From the NCBI RefSeq assembly GCF_018968705.1, contig NZ_CP076668.1, forward strand, positions 1,240,001 through 1,304,000: 64,000 bases of DNA, in the 5' to 3' direction. The notes under the pieces were generated by a model. That model had not been told where the DNA came from and made no database searches. It worked only from the letters and a program-made list of their open reading frames with translations. Of this stretch, positions 10,310-21,319 are shown in pieces (positions within the stretch are counted from its first letter, which is position 1; each line of letters opens with the position of its first letter). The position numbers and the translations under genes are program-made. This DNA is from Pseudomonas lijiangensis (GTDB taxonomy: Bacteria; Pseudomonadota; Gammaproteobacteria; Pseudomonadales; Pseudomonadaceae).

Positions 10310-11524
10310 ATGAAGTTGCCGATTTACCTCGATTACTCTGCGACCACGCCGGTCGATCCGCGCGTAGCGCAGAAAATGATGGATTGCCTGCTGGTTGACG
10401 GAAACTTCGGTAACCCGGCTTCCCGCTCCCACGTATTTGGCTGGAAAGCCGAAGAGGCCGTTGAAAACGCCCGCCGTCAGGTCGCGGATCTGGTCAACGC
10501 CGATCCACGCGAAATCGTCTGGACCTCCGGTGCCACCGAGTCCGACAACCTGGCCATCAAGGGTGTAGCGCATTTCTACGCCACCAAGGGCAAGCACATC
10601 ATCACCTCCAAGGTCGAGCACAAAGCCGTTCTCGACACCACGCGCCAACTGGAGCGTGAAGGTTTTGAAGTGACCTACATCGAGCCGGGCGAAGACGGCC
10701 TGATCACACCTGCAATGATCGAAGCTGCCCTGCGCGACGACACCATCCTGGTTTCGATCATGCATGTGAACAACGAGATCGGCACCATCAACGACATCGC
10801 TGCCATCGGTGAACTGACCCGTTCGCGTGGGGTGTTGTTCCATGTCGATGGCGCTCAGTCCACCGGCAAGGTTGAAATCGATCTGGCCAGCCTCAAGGTT
10901 GACCTTATGTCGTTCTCGGCCCACAAGACCTACGGTCCAAAGGGTATCGGCGCGCTGTACGTGAGCCGCAAGCCGCGTGTTCGCCTCGAAGCGACCATGC
11001 ACGGTGGCGGTCACGAGCGTGGCATGCGTTCCGGCACGTTGGCGACTCACCAGATCGTCGGCATGGGCGAAGCTTTCCGTATCGCCAAGGAAGAGATGGC
11101 GAGCGAGAACGTTCGCATCAAGGCCCTGAGCGACCGCTTCTTCAAGCAGGTCGAAGATCTGGAAGAGCTGTACGTCAATGGCAGCCTGACTGCTCGCGTA
11201 CCGCACAACCTGAACCTGAGCTTCAACTATGTCGAAGGCGAGTCGCTGATCATGGCGCTCAAGGATCTGGCGGTTTCGTCCGGTTCGGCCTGTACGTCGG
11301 CATCGCTTGAACCTTCGTACGTGCTACGCGCCCTTGGTCGTAATGACGAACTGGCACATAGCTCGATACGCTTCACTTTTGGTCGCTTCACGACTGAAGA
11401 AGAGATTGACTACGCCGCGCAGAAAGTCTGCGAGGCTGTTACCAAGCTGCGCGCTCTTTCGCCGCTGTGGGACATGTTCAAAGATGGCGTCGATATCTCC
11501 AAGATCGAGTGGGCGGCGCACTAA
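10310..11524 (+). CDS. iscS: Cysteine desulfurase IscS
   Basis: IscS is a PLP enzyme that converts cysteine to alanine and hands the persulfide to IscU, ThiI, TusA and others. The 404-aa protein has the PLP lysine in [12 protein letters not shown] (about residue 206) and the mobile active-site Cys in [17 protein letters not shown] (about 328). I use the ATG at 10310, preceded by ATAGGAGAGA, over an upstream GTG at 10283. Confidence 0.98.
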   Translation: MKLPIYLDYSATTPVDPRVAQKMMDCLLVDGNFGNPASRSHVFGWKAEEAVENARRQVADLVNADPREIVWTSGATESDNLAIKGVAHFYATKGKHIITSKVEHKAVLDTTRQLEREGFEVTYIEPGEDGLITPAMIEAALRDDTILVSIMHVNNEIGTINDIAAIGELTRSRGVLFHVDGAQSTGKVEIDLASLKVDLMSFSAHKTYGPKGIGALYVSRKPRVRLEATMHGGGHERGMRSGTLATHQIVGMGEAFRIAKEEMASENVRIKALSDRFFKQVEDLEELYVNGSLTARVPHNLNLSFNYVEGESLIMALKDLAVSSGSACTSASLEPSYVLRALGRNDELAHSSIRFTFGRFTTEEEIDYAAQKVCEAVTKLRALSPLWDMFKDGVDISKIEWAAH

Positions 11525-11607
11525 TTTAAAGTCGCCGCCACACAGGCCGGGAGCAACCCCGTTGACCGGCCTGTAGAGCGACTCCCTGATGTGAGAGGAA
11601 CATAATC

Positions 11608-11994
11608 ATGGCTTACAGCGAAAAGGTCATCGACCACTACGAGAACCCGCGCAACGTTGGCAAGATGAACGCGGAAGATCCTGATGTTGGCACCGGCATG
11701 GTCGGCGCTCCTGCGTGCGGCGACGTGATGCGTCTGCAGATCAAGGTCAACGAGCAGGGTGTCATCGAAGACGCCAAGTTCAAGACTTATGGCTGCGGCT
11801 CCGCCATCGCTTCCAGCTCCCTGGCGACCGAGTGGATGAAGGGCAAGACTCTGGATGAAGCAGAGACCATCAAGAACACTCAGCTGGCTGAAGAGCTTGC
11901 TCTGCCTCCGGTGAAGATTCACTGCTCGGTACTCGCGGAAGACGCCATCAAGGCGGCCGTTCGTGACTACAAGCAGAAGAAAGGCTTGCTGTAA
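11608..11994 (+). CDS. iscU: Fe-S cluster scaffold IscU
   Basis: IscU is the scaffold on which [2Fe-2S] clusters form. The 128-aa protein has the three cluster cysteines in PACGDVM, YGCGSAI and IHCSVLA, the Asp next to the first Cys, and the HscA recognition motif LPPVK just before the third Cys. RBS GAGAGGA. Confidence 0.98.
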   Translation: MAYSEKVIDHYENPRNVGKMNAEDPDVGTGMVGAPACGDVMRLQIKVNEQGVIEDAKFKTYGCGSAIASSSLATEWMKGKTLDEAETIKNTQLAEELALPPVKIHCSVLAEDAIKAAVRDYKQKKGLL

Positions 11995-12039
11995 GAAGCG
12001 GTCTTTTCAGAGAAAGCTGGCGACAAGAAAGGAGTTCCG

Positions 12040-12363
12040 ATGGCTATCAGCATGACAGAAGCTGCCGCTAACCACGTACGTCGTTCCCTCGACGGGCGCG
12101 GCAAAGGTGATGGCATTCGTCTTGGGGTTCGCACCACAGGCTGTTCAGGTCTTGCCTATGTGCTCGAGTTCGTCGACGAGGCGGGCGCCGAGGACAGCGT
12201 GTTCGAACTGCATGGCGTCAAGGTGATTATCGACCCGAAAAGCCTGGTCTATCTCGACGGCACCGAACTCGATTTCGTCCGTGAAGGTTTGAACGAAGGC
12301 TTCAAGTTCAATAACCCCAATTCGCGCGGTGAGTGCGGCTGCGGCGAAAGCTTCAACGTCTGA
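12040..12363 (+). CDS. iscA: Iron-sulfur cluster assembly protein IscA
   Basis: IscA is an A-type carrier for [4Fe-4S] delivery. The 107-aa protein has the three conserved cysteines in TTGCSGLAY and the C-terminal CGCGESF. RBS AAAGGAG. Order and spacing are those of the isc operon. Confidence 0.97.
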   Translation: MAISMTEAAANHVRRSLDGRGKGDGIRLGVRTTGCSGLAYVLEFVDEAGAEDSVFELHGVKVIIDPKSLVYLDGTELDFVREGLNEGFKFNNPNSRGECGCGESFNV

Positions 12364-12374
12364 GGCTTTTATCC

Positions 12375-12896
12375 GTGGGTACTCCTTGTCACTTCGCCCT
12401 GTTCGACCTCAAGCCCGATTTTCGTCTTGATCTCGACCAGTTGGCGACGCGCTATCGTGAGCTGGCGCGCAGCGTACATCCAGACCGTTTTGCTGACGCC
12501 GACGAGCGTGAGCAGCGTCTGGCGCTTGAGCATTCCGCCCGCCTCAACGAGGCCTATCAGACCCTCAAGAGCGCCCCGAAACGAGCGCGCTACCTGTTGG
12601 TCATGAAAGGCGATGAGGTGCCGCTGGAAGTCACTGTCCACGATCCCGATTTTCTTCTGCAGCAGATGCAATGGCGCGAAGAGCTGGAGGATCTGCAGGA
12701 TGAGGCTGATCTGGCGGGTGTCGCGGTCTTCAAGCGCCGCCTCAAAAGCGCTCAGGATGAACTGAACGAAAGCTTCGCCGCCTGTTGGGACGATGCTGCA
12801 CAGCGCGAGCACGCCGAACGGCTGATGCGGCGTATGCAGTTCCTCGACAAGCTTTCCTACGAAGTGCGCCAGCTGGAAGAGCGCCTCGACGATTAA
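12375..12896 (+). CDS. hscB: Fe-S assembly co-chaperone HscB
   Basis: HscB is the J-domain partner that brings IscU to HscA. The 173-aa protein has a J domain (residues 1-75) with HPDRF and a C-terminal three-helix IscU-binding domain. The start is a GTG (12375, [12 protein letters not shown]); it lies 11 bp after iscA. An upstream in-frame ATG would overlap iscA and adds non-homologous residues. Confidence 0.95.
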   Translation: MGTPCHFALFDLKPDFRLDLDQLATRYRELARSVHPDRFADADEREQRLALEHSARLNEAYQTLKSAPKRARYLLVMKGDEVPLEVTVHDPDFLLQQMQWREELEDLQDEADLAGVAVFKRRLKSAQDELNESFAACWDDAAQREHAERLMRRMQFLDKLSYEVRQLEERLDD

Positions 12897-12940
12897 CCCC
12901 GTGCCGCCCCGGCCGCACGCCTGTGATTATTCAGAAAAGC

Positions 12941-14803
12941 ATGGCCTTATTGCAGATCGCTGAACCCGGGCAAAGTCCTAAACCGCACCAGCGTCGTCTG
13001 GCTGTCGGTATTGACCTGGGCACTACCAATTCGCTGGTGGCTGCATTGCGCAGCGGCCTTTCCGAGCCCCTGGCCGATGCCGACGGGCAGATCATTCTGC
13101 CGTCTGCGGTGCGCTATCACGCCGATCGCGTCGAGGTCGGGCTGTCGGCCAAGGCGGCTGCCTCTGTCGATCCGTTCAATACCGTGCTGTCGGTCAAGCG
13201 CCTCATGGGGCGCGGCCTCAGTGACGTGAAGCAGCTGGGCGAGCAATTGCCCTATCGCTTTGTCGAGGGCGAGTCGCACATGCCGTTCATCGACACCGTC
13301 CAGGGGCCGAAAAGCCCGGTGGAAGTGTCGGCGGATATTCTCAAGGTGCTGCGTCAGCGTGCCGAAGCTACGTTGGGTGGCGATCTGGTGGGTGCGGTCA
13401 TTACCGTGCCGGCCTATTTCGACGATGCTCAGCGCCAGGCCACCAAGGACGCCGCCAGACTGGCCGGCCTCAATGTGCTGCGCCTGCTCAACGAGCCGAC
13501 GGCTGCTGCGGTTGCCTACGGTCTGGACCAGAAAGCCGAAGGCGTGGTCGCCATTTACGACCTGGGCGGCGGTACGTTCGATATTTCCATTCTGCGCCTG
13601 ACTGGCGGTGTTTTCGAAGTGCTGGCCACTGGCGGCGATACTGCATTGGGTGGCGATGATTTCGATCACGCGATTGCCAGCTGGATTGTGGCTGATGCCG
13701 GTCTGTCGGCCAGTCTCGATCCTTCCGAGCAGCGCAGCCTGTTGCAGACTGCCTGCGCGGCGAAAGAAGCCCTGACCGATACTGATTCGGTAGAAGTCGC
13801 CTATGGCGACTGGCGTGGTGTTCTGACACGCGAGGCCTTCAACGCCCTGATCGAGCCGATGGTTGCTCGCAGCCTCAAGGCTTGCCGTCGTGCGGTGCGC
13901 GACTCGAATATCGAGATTGAAGAAGTCGAAGCCGTGGTCATGGTTGGTGGTTCGACACGTGTGCCGCGTGTTCGTGAGGCAGTAGCCGAGCTGTTCGGTC
14001 GCCAGCCGCTGACCGAGATCGACCCCGATCAGGTGGTCGCCATTGGCGCTGCGGTCCAGGCCGATACCCTGGCGGGCAACAAGACAGATGGCGAAGCCCT
14101 GTTGTTGCTGGACGTGATTCCGCTTTCCCTTGGGCTTGAAACCATGGGCGGCCTGATGGAGAAGGTGATTCCGCGCAACACCACCATTCCCGTGGCCCGC
14201 GCTCAGGATTTCACCACGTACAAGGATGGCCAGTCGGCCATGATGATTCATGTCCTGCAGGGCGAGCGTGAGCTGATCAGCGACTGCCGTTCCCTGGCGC
14301 GCTTCGAGCTGCGCGGCATTCCGCCGATGGTGGCCGGTGCTGCGAAAATTCGTGTCACCTTTCAGGTGGATGCGGATGGCCTGCTCAGCGTGTCTGCCCG
14401 TGAACTGGGCTCGGGGATCGAGTCGAGCATTCAGGTCAAGCCGTCCTATGGCCTGACCGACGGCGAGATTGCTCGCATGCTCAAGGATTCGTTCGAGTAC
14501 GCCGGTGACGACAAGGTCGCCCGGGTGCTGCGTGAACAGCAGGTCGATGCCCAGCGCCTTGTCGAGGCGGTCGAGGCAGCGCTTGAAGTCGATGGCGATC
14601 GTCTGCTCGATGCCGAAGAGCGGATGGTGATCGACCTGCAACTGACAGAATTGCGTGAATTGATGCAAGGCACCGATGGCCCTGCCATCGAGCAGCAGAC
14701 CCGGCGTCTGTCGCAGGTGACCGATGCATTTGCTGCCCGACGCATGAATTCGACGGTGAAAGCCGCACTCGCGGGGCGCAACCTGAATGATATTGAGGAA
14801 TAA
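12941..14803 (+). CDS. hscA: Fe-S assembly chaperone HscA
   Basis: HscA is the Hsp70-type ATPase that releases clusters from IscU. The 620-aa protein has [13 protein letters not shown] (about residues 22-34), [25 protein letters not shown] in the ATPase domain, and a substrate-binding domain beginning near [17 protein letters not shown]. The ATG at 12941 ([10 protein letters not shown]) gives the usual length; the frame extends upstream into hscB but without homology. Confidence 0.97.
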   Translation: MALLQIAEPGQSPKPHQRRLAVGIDLGTTNSLVAALRSGLSEPLADADGQIILPSAVRYHADRVEVGLSAKAAASVDPFNTVLSVKRLMGRGLSDVKQLGEQLPYRFVEGESHMPFIDTVQGPKSPVEVSADILKVLRQRAEATLGGDLVGAVITVPAYFDDAQRQATKDAARLAGLNVLRLLNEPTAAAVAYGLDQKAEGVVAIYDLGGGTFDISILRLTGGVFEVLATGGDTALGGDDFDHAIASWIVADAGLSASLDPSEQRSLLQTACAAKEALTDTDSVEVAYGDWRGVLTREAFNALIEPMVARSLKACRRAVRDSNIEIEEVEAVVMVGGSTRVPRVREAVAELFGRQPLTEIDPDQVVAIGAAVQADTLAGNKTDGEALLLLDVIPLSLGLETMGGLMEKVIPRNTTIPVARAQDFTTYKDGQSAMMIHVLQGERELISDCRSLARFELRGIPPMVAGAAKIRVTFQVDADGLLSVSARELGSGIESSIQVKPSYGLTDGEIARMLKDSFEYAGDDKVARVLREQQVDAQRLVEAVEAALEVDGDRLLDAEERMVIDLQLTELRELMQGTDGPAIEQQTRRLSQVTDAFAARRMNSTVKAALAGRNLNDIEE

Positions 14804-14806
14804 CTG

Positions 14807-15148
14807 ATGCCGCAGGTGATTTTTCTGCCCCATGCCGAGCATTGCCCGGATGGGTTGGTTGTAGAGGTGGAGCCCGGTACATCTATTCTTGAAATCGCTC
14901 ACGATAACCATATCGAGATCGAGAGTGCGTGCGGCGGTGTCTGTGCCTGCACGACGTGCCACTGCATCATTCGCGAGGGTTTCAACTCGCTGAACGAGGC
15001 GGATGAGCTGGAAGAAGATATGCTGGACAAGGCCTGGGGGCTGGAGGTGCATTCGCGCCTGTCCTGTCAGGCAATCGTCGGAAATGAAGACCTCACCGTT
15101 GAAATTCCGAAGTATTCGCTCAACCATGCTGCCGAAGCGCCGCATTGA
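14807..15148 (+). CDS. fdx: ISC system [2Fe-2S] ferredoxin Fdx
   Basis: Fdx supplies electrons during cluster assembly. The 113-aa adrenodoxin-type ferredoxin has the ligands in CGGVCACTTCHC (about residues 43-54) and LSCQA (about 86). It lies 3 bp after hscA. Confidence 0.97.
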   Translation: MPQVIFLPHAEHCPDGLVVEVEPGTSILEIAHDNHIEIESACGGVCACTTCHCIIREGFNSLNEADELEEDMLDKAWGLEVHSRLSCQAIVGNEDLTVEIPKYSLNHAAEAPH

Positions 15149-15162
15149 TTCAAGGAACGCTC

Positions 15163-15363
15163 ATGAGTCTCAAATGGGTCGATGTGCTGGAAATCGCGAT
15201 TCAGTTGTCTGAAACCAGGCCTGATGTCGATCCGCGCTATGTGAATTTCGTCGATCTTCGCAACTGGGTAGCCGAGCTGCCGGAGTTCGACGACGAGCTC
15301 AATCGTGGCGGGGAAAAGGTCCTGGAAGCCATTCAGGCGGCCTGGATCGAAGAAGCTGACTGA
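15163..15363 (+). CDS. iscX: Fe-S assembly protein IscX
   Basis: IscX (YfhJ) is an acidic 66-aa protein that binds IscS and iron and modulates desulfurase activity. It starts MSLKWVDVLEIAIQL and contains RPDVDPRYVNFVDLRNWV, the family signature. RBS AAGGA. It ends the isc operon; a terminator follows 34 bp later. Confidence 0.95.
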   Translation: MSLKWVDVLEIAIQLSETRPDVDPRYVNFVDLRNWVAELPEFDDELNRGGEKVLEAIQAAWIEEAD

Positions 15364-15396
15364 ACCTGTAACGCAAGCAGTTAGGCAATACACCAG

Positions 15397-15427
15397 AACC
15401 CGCGTATAATTCGCGGGTTTAATTTTT
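15397..15427 (+). terminator. isc operon terminator carrying a probable ndk -10 box in its loop
   Basis: AACCCGCG (15397-15404) pairs with CGCGGGTT (15412-15419), followed by TAATTTTT. The 7-nt loop is TATAATT, so a perfect -10 hexamer TATAAT lies at 15405-15410, 47 bp before the ndk ATG. A convincing -35 box is not seen (TTAGGC at 15381-15386 with an 18-bp spacer is weak). Confidence 0.7.
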
Positions 15428-15456
15428 CGCTTTAATCATTGTTTCTGGAGTTTCAC

Positions 15457-15882
15457 ATGGCTGTTCAACGTACTTTCTCCATCATCAAGCCTGACGCCGT
15501 TGCTAAAAACGTAATCGGCGAGATCACCACTCGTTTCGAAAAAGCCGGTCTGCGCGTTGTTGCTTCCAAGCTGAAGCAACTGTCCAAGGCTGAAGCTGAA
15601 GGTTTCTACGCTGAGCACAGCGCTCGTGGTTTCTTCGGCGACCTGGTTGCTTTCATGATCTCCGGTCCTGTCGTTGTTCAGGTTCTGGAAGGCGAGAACG
15701 CTATCGCTCTGAACCGTGAGCTGATGGGCGCTACCAACCCTAAAGAAGCTGCTCCAGGCACCATCCGCGCTGACTTCGCTGACTCCATCGACGCCAACGC
15801 TGTTCACGGCTCGGACTCCGAAGCTGCTGCCGCTCGCGAAATCTCGTACTTCTTCGCCGCTACAGAAGTAACCGCTCGCTAA
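15457..15882 (+). CDS. ndk: Nucleoside diphosphate kinase Ndk
   Basis: Ndk balances NTP pools by phosphate transfer through a histidine. The 141-aa protein starts [18 protein letters not shown] and has the catalytic NAVHGSDS (His about 117). RBS CTGGAG; an upstream in-frame ATG at 15439 is not homologous. Codon use is strongly biased (gct, gaa, cgt), as expected for a highly expressed gene. Confidence 0.98.
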   Translation: MAVQRTFSIIKPDAVAKNVIGEITTRFEKAGLRVVASKLKQLSKAEAEGFYAEHSARGFFGDLVAFMISGPVVVQVLEGENAIALNRELMGATNPKEAAPGTIRADFADSIDANAVHGSDSEAAAAREISYFFAATEVTAR

Positions 15883-15914
15883 GTCCTGCCGACTGACGAG
15901 TGAAGGGTGAATTC

Positions 15915-17063
15915 ATGATTGCAACGACTGGTAAAACCAACCTCCTGGGCCTGACTCAGCAGGAAATGGAGAAATTCTTCGACTCTATCGGGGAGAAGCG
16001 CTTCCGTGCCGGTCAGGTCATGAAGTGGATTCACCACTTTGGCGTCGATGATTTCGACGCCATGACCAACGTCAGCAAGGCATTGCGCGAAAAGCTCAAG
16101 GCCTGTTCCGAAATACGCGGTCCTGAAGTCGTCAGCGAGGACATCTCCAGCGATGGCACCCGTAAATGGGTGGTGCGCGTAGAGTCCGGCAGCTGCGTCG
16201 AAACCGTTTACATCCCCCAGGGCAAGCGCGGCACCTTGTGTGTTTCGTCCCAGGCGGGCTGTGCCCTGGATTGCAGTTTCTGCTCCACCGGCAAACAAGG
16301 CTTCAACAGCAACCTGACCGCCGCCGAAGTGATCGGCCAGGTCTGGATTGCCAACAAATCCTTTGGCAGTGTCCCGGCAACCGTCGACCGTGCCATCACC
16401 AACGTGGTGATGATGGGCATGGGTGAGCCACTGCTGAACTTCGACAATGTCATTGCCGCCATGCATCTGATGATGGATGACCTGGGGTATGGCATTTCCA
16501 AGCGCCGCGTGACGTTGTCCACGTCCGGCGTGGTACCGATGATCGACGAGCTGTCCAAGCACATCGACGTCTCGCTGGCCCTGTCGCTGCACGCGCCCAA
16601 CGACGCGCTGCGCAACCAGTTGGTGCCGCTGAACAAGAAGTATCCCCTGAGCGTCCTGCTCGACTCCTGCCGTCGCTACATGTCCAGCCTGGGCGAGAAG
16701 CGCGTTCTGACCGTCGAGTACACCCTGCTCAAGGACGTCAACGACAAGGTCGAGCACGCCATCGAGATGATCGAGCTGCTCAAGGACACCCCTTGCAAGA
16801 TCAACCTGATTCCGTTCAACCCGTTCCCGCATTCCGGTTACGAGCGTCCGAGCAACAATGCGATCCGTCGTTTCCAGGATCTCTTGCATCAGGCCGGTTA
16901 TAACGTCACTGTGCGCACCACCCGTGGCGAAGACATCGATGCTGCCTGCGGCCAACTGGTCGGGCAGGTCATGGACCGCACGCGCCGCAGTGAACGCTAT
17001 ATTGCAGTGCGTGAGCTCAATGCCGAGGCCGATGCGGCTCCAAACGCTGGCGCTCGAAACTGA
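15915..17063 (+). CDS. rlmN: Dual-specificity 23S rRNA/tRNA adenine-C2 methyltransferase RlmN
   Basis: RlmN is a radical-SAM enzyme that methylates A2503 of 23S rRNA and A37 of some tRNAs. The 382-aa protein has the cluster motif CALDCSFC (about residue 120), [11 protein letters not shown], and the two methyl-transfer cysteines (motif above and DAACGQL near 350). I use the ATG at 15915; a GTG at 15900 precedes it. Confidence 0.97.
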   Translation: MIATTGKTNLLGLTQQEMEKFFDSIGEKRFRAGQVMKWIHHFGVDDFDAMTNVSKALREKLKACSEIRGPEVVSEDISSDGTRKWVVRVESGSCVETVYIPQGKRGTLCVSSQAGCALDCSFCSTGKQGFNSNLTAAEVIGQVWIANKSFGSVPATVDRAITNVVMMGMGEPLLNFDNVIAAMHLMMDDLGYGISKRRVTLSTSGVVPMIDELSKHIDVSLALSLHAPNDALRNQLVPLNKKYPLSVLLDSCRRYMSSLGEKRVLTVEYTLLKDVNDKVEHAIEMIELLKDTPCKINLIPFNPFPHSGYERPSNNAIRRFQDLLHQAGYNVTVRTTRGEDIDAACGQLVGQVMDRTRRSERYIAVRELNAEADAAPNAGARN

Positions 17064-17077
17064 CCGAGAGGGACTCC

Positions 17078-17836
17078 ATGTCTGTGCGTGCCTTGCTGTT
17101 GTCATGCTTTGTTATGTTGCTGGTAGGGTGCGTTTCGACAGGGCATGTCGATCCACTCAAGACGCCGCAAGGGCGTGACGAAGCTCGCAAGGCATACGTG
17201 CAGCTGGGATTGGGTTATTTCCAGCAGGGCCAGACCGAACGCGCCAAGGTGCCACTGAAAAAGGCACTGGAACTCGACAGTTCCGATCCTGACGCCAATG
17301 CCGCGCTGGCGCTGGTGTTCCAGGTCGAGATGGAGCCTGAGCTGGCTGACCAGCACTTTCGCAAGGCGCTGTCTTCAAGCAACAACGATGCTCGCATCGT
17401 CAACAACTACGGCAGTTTTCTTTACGAGCAGAAGCGCTATCAGGAAGCTTACGAACGTTTCCAGCAGGCTGCCGCAGACAACCTGTATCCTGAGCGGTCA
17501 CGGGTCTTTGAAAGCCTGGGCATGACCGCCCTGAAGCTGAACAAGCGCGAGGAAGCTCGCGAGCATTTCACCAAGGCACTGCGTCTTGACCGTCAACAGC
17601 CACGTTCCTTGCTGGAAATGGCTGAGTTGTCTTACGAAGACGGGCATTATGTGCCGTCGCGTGACTACTACGACCGTTTCAGCCAACTCAGCGAGCAGAA
17701 TGCGCGTAGTCTGCTGCTCGGCATTCGATTGGCCAAGGTCTATGACGACCGTAACAAGGCGGCCAGTTTTGGCCTGCAACTCAAAAGACTCTATCCCGGT
17801 ACGCCGGAATATCAGCAATACCTGTCGGAGCAATGA
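17078..17836 (+). CDS. pilW: Type IV pilus biogenesis/stability lipoprotein PilW (PilF)
   Basis: This is the pilotin that brings the PilQ secretin to the outer membrane. The 252-aa protein has a lipoprotein signal peptide ending in LLVGC (Cys about 19) followed by TPR repeats (AYVQLGLGYFQQGQTERAK, NYGSFLYEQKRYQEAYERF and others). It overlaps rodZ by one base (TGATG). In P. aeruginosa the same gene is called pilF. Confidence 0.93.
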   Translation: MSVRALLLSCFVMLLVGCVSTGHVDPLKTPQGRDEARKAYVQLGLGYFQQGQTERAKVPLKKALELDSSDPDANAALALVFQVEMEPELADQHFRKALSSSNNDARIVNNYGSFLYEQKRYQEAYERFQQAAADNLYPERSRVFESLGMTALKLNKREEAREHFTKALRLDRQQPRSLLEMAELSYEDGHYVPSRDYYDRFSQLSEQNARSLLLGIRLAKVYDDRNKAASFGLQLKRLYPGTPEYQQYLSEQ

Positions 17837-18855
17837 TGAAAGCGGCGCATCCCGAAGTTGTAGCAACCACTCGCTCTAACCCTGGTGAGACCTTGCGTCA
17901 GGCCCGCGAGAGCAAAAACTGGTCGCTGCCAGATGTGGCTTTGAGGCTGAACCTCACCGTGTCTTCCCTGACTCATCTCGAAAACGGGAATTTTGACAAG
18001 CTGCCCGGGCATACCTTCGCTCGTGGGTACGTGCGTGCCTACGCCAAACTGCTGGAGCTGGATCAGGCCGCGCTGGTCGATCAGTTCGATCAGTACACCG
18101 GCACCGATGGCAAGGGCAGTTCTGTCCATGCGCTGGGCCGTATCGAAGAGCCAGTGCGTCTTTCTCACAATATCCTGCGTATCGTCAGCCTGTTATTGCT
18201 GATGGTTCTTGTGGGTGGCGGCTTTCTCTGGTGGCAGGATCAGACGTCCATGCGCGGCAAGGATCAGACCGGCCTGAGCATGGAGCACGTCGAGGTCGAA
18301 AGTGCTGATGGCACCACCCAGATTCATCCACTGGACGAGTCCGAGGAGCAGGCCGCTGCCGAAAGCAGCAAGACTGGCAATGAGTCGCCACTGCCTCTGA
18401 CCCCGAGCGCTCCGACTGAAGCGCCTGCCACTGCACCTGTGGCACCCGCTCCGGTTGTGACTGCGCCGGCTGCTGCACCGACCGCTCCGGCAGCCGCTCC
18501 AGCGCCTTCGGCACCTGCCGTTGCCGCGACGCACACTCCGTCTGTCGCGCCGGTTGCGCCTGCCGTGCCTTCGACTCCTGCCGAGCCCGTCGAATCTGCA
18601 CCGATCCCTGCAGGTTCTGGCCAGATCAAGCTGCAATTTACCGCCGATTGCTGGACTCAGGTCACCGACGGCAATGGCAAGGTTTTGATGAGCGGCCTCA
18701 AGCGCAAGGGTGATAGTCTGGACGTCACTGGCAAGCCGCCTCTGACCCTGCGTCTTGGTTACGCTCGTGGTGCGCAGGTCAGTTATAACGGTGAGCCTGT
18801 AGACGTAGCTCCCTTTACCAGCGGCGAAACTGCTCGCCTGAAACTAGGGCAATAA
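17836..18855 (+). CDS. rodZ: Cytoskeleton/cell-shape protein RodZ
   Basis: RodZ couples MreB to the wall-elongation machinery. The 339-aa protein has an N-terminal helix-turn-helix (about residues 17-80, GETLRQARESKNWSLPDVAL), one TM helix (about 115-132, ILRIVSLLLLMVLVGGGFLWW shortened), a long Ala/Pro/Thr-rich linker (about 180-260) made of degenerate AP-type units, and a C-terminal DUF4115 beta domain (KLQFTADCWTQVTDGNGK). ATG at 17833 and 17836 are both possible. Confidence 0.94.
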   Translation: MKAAHPEVVATTRSNPGETLRQARESKNWSLPDVALRLNLTVSSLTHLENGNFDKLPGHTFARGYVRAYAKLLELDQAALVDQFDQYTGTDGKGSSVHALGRIEEPVRLSHNILRIVSLLLLMVLVGGGFLWWQDQTSMRGKDQTGLSMEHVEVESADGTTQIHPLDESEEQAAAESSKTGNESPLPLTPSAPTEAPATAPVAPAPVVTAPAAAPTAPAAAPAPSAPAVAATHTPSVAPVAPAVPSTPAEPVESAPIPAGSGQIKLQFTADCWTQVTDGNGKVLMSGLKRKGDSLDVTGKPPLTLRLGYARGAQVSYNGEPVDVAPFTSGETARLKLGQ

Positions 18856-18858
18856 GTC

Positions 18859-19968
18859 ATGCACGGCGAATCTCCAATCAAGCGTCGCGAATCCCGCAAG
18901 ATATGGGTCGGCTCCGTTCCGGTCGGCGGTGATGCGCCGATCGCTGTCCAGAGCATGACCAACAGCGACACCAACGATGTCGCGGCCACTGTTGCCCAGA
19001 TCAACCGCCTTGAAGCGGCTGGCGTCGATATCGTGCGGGTTTCGGTTCCCGATATGGATGCGGCCGAGGCGTTTGGCCGGATCAAGCAACTGGTCAAGGT
19101 GCCACTGGTCGCCGATATCCATTTCGACTACCGGATCGCGCTGCGCGTAGCCGAACTGGGCGTCGACTGCCTGCGCATCAACCCCGGCAACATCGGTCGC
19201 GAAGACCGTGTGCGTGCGGTGGTCGATGCTGCCCGTGATCGTGGTATCCCGATCCGGATCGGCGTCAACGCCGGTTCCCTGGAAAAAGACCTGCAGAAGA
19301 AATACGGCGAGCCGACCCCTGAAGCGCTGGTCGAGTCGGCCCTGCGCCATGTGGAACATCTGGATCGTCTGGATTTCCATGACTTCAAGGTCAGCGTCAA
19401 GGCTTCGGACGTGTTCATGGCCGTCGCAGCCTATCGCCTGTTGGCCAAACAGATTGTCCAGCCGTTGCACCTGGGTATCACCGAAGCGGGCGGATTGCGC
19501 TCAGGCACGGTGAAATCCGCTGTCGGCCTCGGTATGCTGCTCGCCGAAGGGATTGGCGATACTATCCGCATCTCGTTGGCCGCTGACCCGGTCGAAGAGG
19601 TGAAAGTCGGCTACGACATTCTCAAGTCCTTGCGTCTTCGTTCCCGTGGCATCAACTTCATCGCCTGCCCGAGCTGTTCGCGGCAGAACTTCGATGTGGT
19701 CAAGACCATGAACGAACTGGAAGGGCGTCTCGAAGATTTGCTGGTGCCGCTGGACGTTGCGGTCATCGGGTGTGTGGTCAACGGTCCTGGTGAAGCCAAG
19801 GAGGCCCATATCGGTCTCACGGGCGGTACGCCGAACCTGATCTACATCGACGGCAAGCCTGCGCAGAAACTGACCAACGACAATCTTGTGAACGAGCTTG
19901 AACGCTTGATTCGCGAGAAAGCGGCCGAAAAAGCTGAAGCCGACGCATCCGTCATCGTGCGTGGCTAA
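18859..19968 (+). CDS. ispG: 4-hydroxy-3-methylbut-2-enyl diphosphate synthase IspG
   Basis: IspG (GcpE) is the [4Fe-4S] enzyme of the MEP isoprenoid pathway that reduces MEcPP. The 369-aa protein has [10 protein letters not shown] at the N-terminus and the cluster ligands in [10 protein letters not shown] (about residues 271-274) and [11 protein letters not shown] (about 305). It lies 3 bp after rodZ. Confidence 0.97.
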   Translation: MHGESPIKRRESRKIWVGSVPVGGDAPIAVQSMTNSDTNDVAATVAQINRLEAAGVDIVRVSVPDMDAAEAFGRIKQLVKVPLVADIHFDYRIALRVAELGVDCLRINPGNIGREDRVRAVVDAARDRGIPIRIGVNAGSLEKDLQKKYGEPTPEALVESALRHVEHLDRLDFHDFKVSVKASDVFMAVAAYRLLAKQIVQPLHLGITEAGGLRSGTVKSAVGLGMLLAEGIGDTIRISLAADPVEEVKVGYDILKSLRLRSRGINFIACPSCSRQNFDVVKTMNELEGRLEDLLVPLDVAVIGCVVNGPGEAKEAHIGLTGGTPNLIYIDGKPAQKLTNDNLVNELERLIREKAAEKAEADASVIVRG

Positions 19969-19990
19969 TCAAGATTGCTAAGGATTTTTT

Positions 19991-21280
19991 GTGAGTAAGT
20001 CTCTGCAAGCCATTCGTGGCATGAACGACATCCTGCCCGAGCAGACCCCGCTGTGGCGTCACTTTGAAGGCACTGTGGCGCGTTTGCTGGATAACTACGG
20101 TTATCGGCAGATCCGCATGCCTATCGTTGAGTTCACGGACCTGTTCAAGCGTTCCATTGGTGAAGTCACCGATATCGTCGAGAAAGAGATGTACACCTTT
20201 GCCGACCGCAACGGTGACTCCCTGACCCTGCGCCCGGAAGGCACTGCCGCCTGTGTGCGTGCGGTACTCGAACACGGGATCACCGGTGGCGGTCAGGTGC
20301 AGAAACTGTGGTACATCGGCCCGATGTTCCGCCACGAGCGTCCTCAGAAAGGCCGCTATCGCCAGTTTCACCAGATCGGTGTCGAAGTCTTCAACCTCGA
20401 CGGTCCCGATATCGATGCCGAGCTGATTGTCCTGACCTGGCGCCTGTGGGGCCTGCTGGGCATCCGCAATGCCGTCAAGCTCGAACTCAACAGCCTGGGC
20501 ACCAGCGAAGCCCGTGCGCGTTATCGCGATGCGCTGGTGGAGTTCCTGTCGGCGCGTCTGGAGCAACTGGACGAAGACAGCCAGCGTCGCCTCAAGACCA
20601 ACCCGCTGCGGGTTCTGGACACCAAGCATCCTGACACCCAGGCCGTGCTGGTCGATGCGCCGAAGCTGGCGGATTACCTGGACGAAGAGTCGCGTATCCA
20701 CTTCGAAGGCCTCAAGGCACGTCTGGATGCTGCTGGCATTCCCTACGTCATCAACCCCAAGCTGGTGCGTGGCCTGGATTACTACAGCAAGACCGTGTTC
20801 GAGTGGGTCACCGATCAACTGGGTGCCCAGGGAACCGTCTGCGCCGGTGGCCGTTACGACGGTCTGGTCGAGCAGATGGGCGGCAAGCCTACGGCGGGCG
20901 TCGGTTTCGCCATGGGCATCGAGCGTCTGGTGCTGCTGCTGGAGACCCTTGAAAAGGTCCCGGAAGAAATCTCGCGTCAGGTGGATGTCTACCTGTGCGC
21001 CTTCGGCGAAGCAGCCGAGCTGGCTGCACTGGCCCTCACCGAGCGTGTGCGTGACCAGTTGCCGAATCTGCGCTTGCAGGTCAACGCCGGTGCTGGCAGC
21101 TTCAAGAGCCAGTTCAAGAAGGCCGACAAGAGCGGTGCCCTGTATGCGCTGATCCTTGGCGATGAAGAGCTTGCCCGCCAGGAGATAGGCGTCAAGCCTC
21201 TGCGCGGTCAGGGCGAACAACAAAATATTGCCTGGGATGCTCTGTCCGAGCACTTGGCCTCCTGCGTCGTGCAGGGTTGA
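19991..21280 (+). CDS. hisS: Histidyl-tRNA synthetase
   Basis: A 429-aa class II synthetase. Motif 1 follows [14 protein letters not shown], motif 2 appears as [17 protein letters not shown] (about residue 115), and the histidine-specific [15 protein letters not shown] is near 260. The start is GTG ([13 protein letters not shown]). It lies in the ispG-hisS-yfgM-bamB run. Confidence 0.97.
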   Translation: MSKSLQAIRGMNDILPEQTPLWRHFEGTVARLLDNYGYRQIRMPIVEFTDLFKRSIGEVTDIVEKEMYTFADRNGDSLTLRPEGTAACVRAVLEHGITGGGQVQKLWYIGPMFRHERPQKGRYRQFHQIGVEVFNLDGPDIDAELIVLTWRLWGLLGIRNAVKLELNSLGTSEARARYRDALVEFLSARLEQLDEDSQRRLKTNPLRVLDTKHPDTQAVLVDAPKLADYLDEESRIHFEGLKARLDAAGIPYVINPKLVRGLDYYSKTVFEWVTDQLGAQGTVCAGGRYDGLVEQMGGKPTAGVGFAMGIERLVLLLETLEKVPEEISRQVDVYLCAFGEAAELAALALTERVRDQLPNLRLQVNAGAGSFKSQFKKADKSGALYALILGDEELARQEIGVKPLRGQGEQQNIAWDALSEHLASCVVQG

Positions 21281-21319
21281 AGCTGATTAACAGCCGATTT
21301 AGCGAATAGGAGTATTGGG

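Noticed and set aside
18390..18600. Ala/Pro repeat tract in rodZ as a tandem repeat or foreign insert
   Set aside because: It is in frame and is the normal low-complexity linker of RodZ; units are too degenerate to be a simple repeat.
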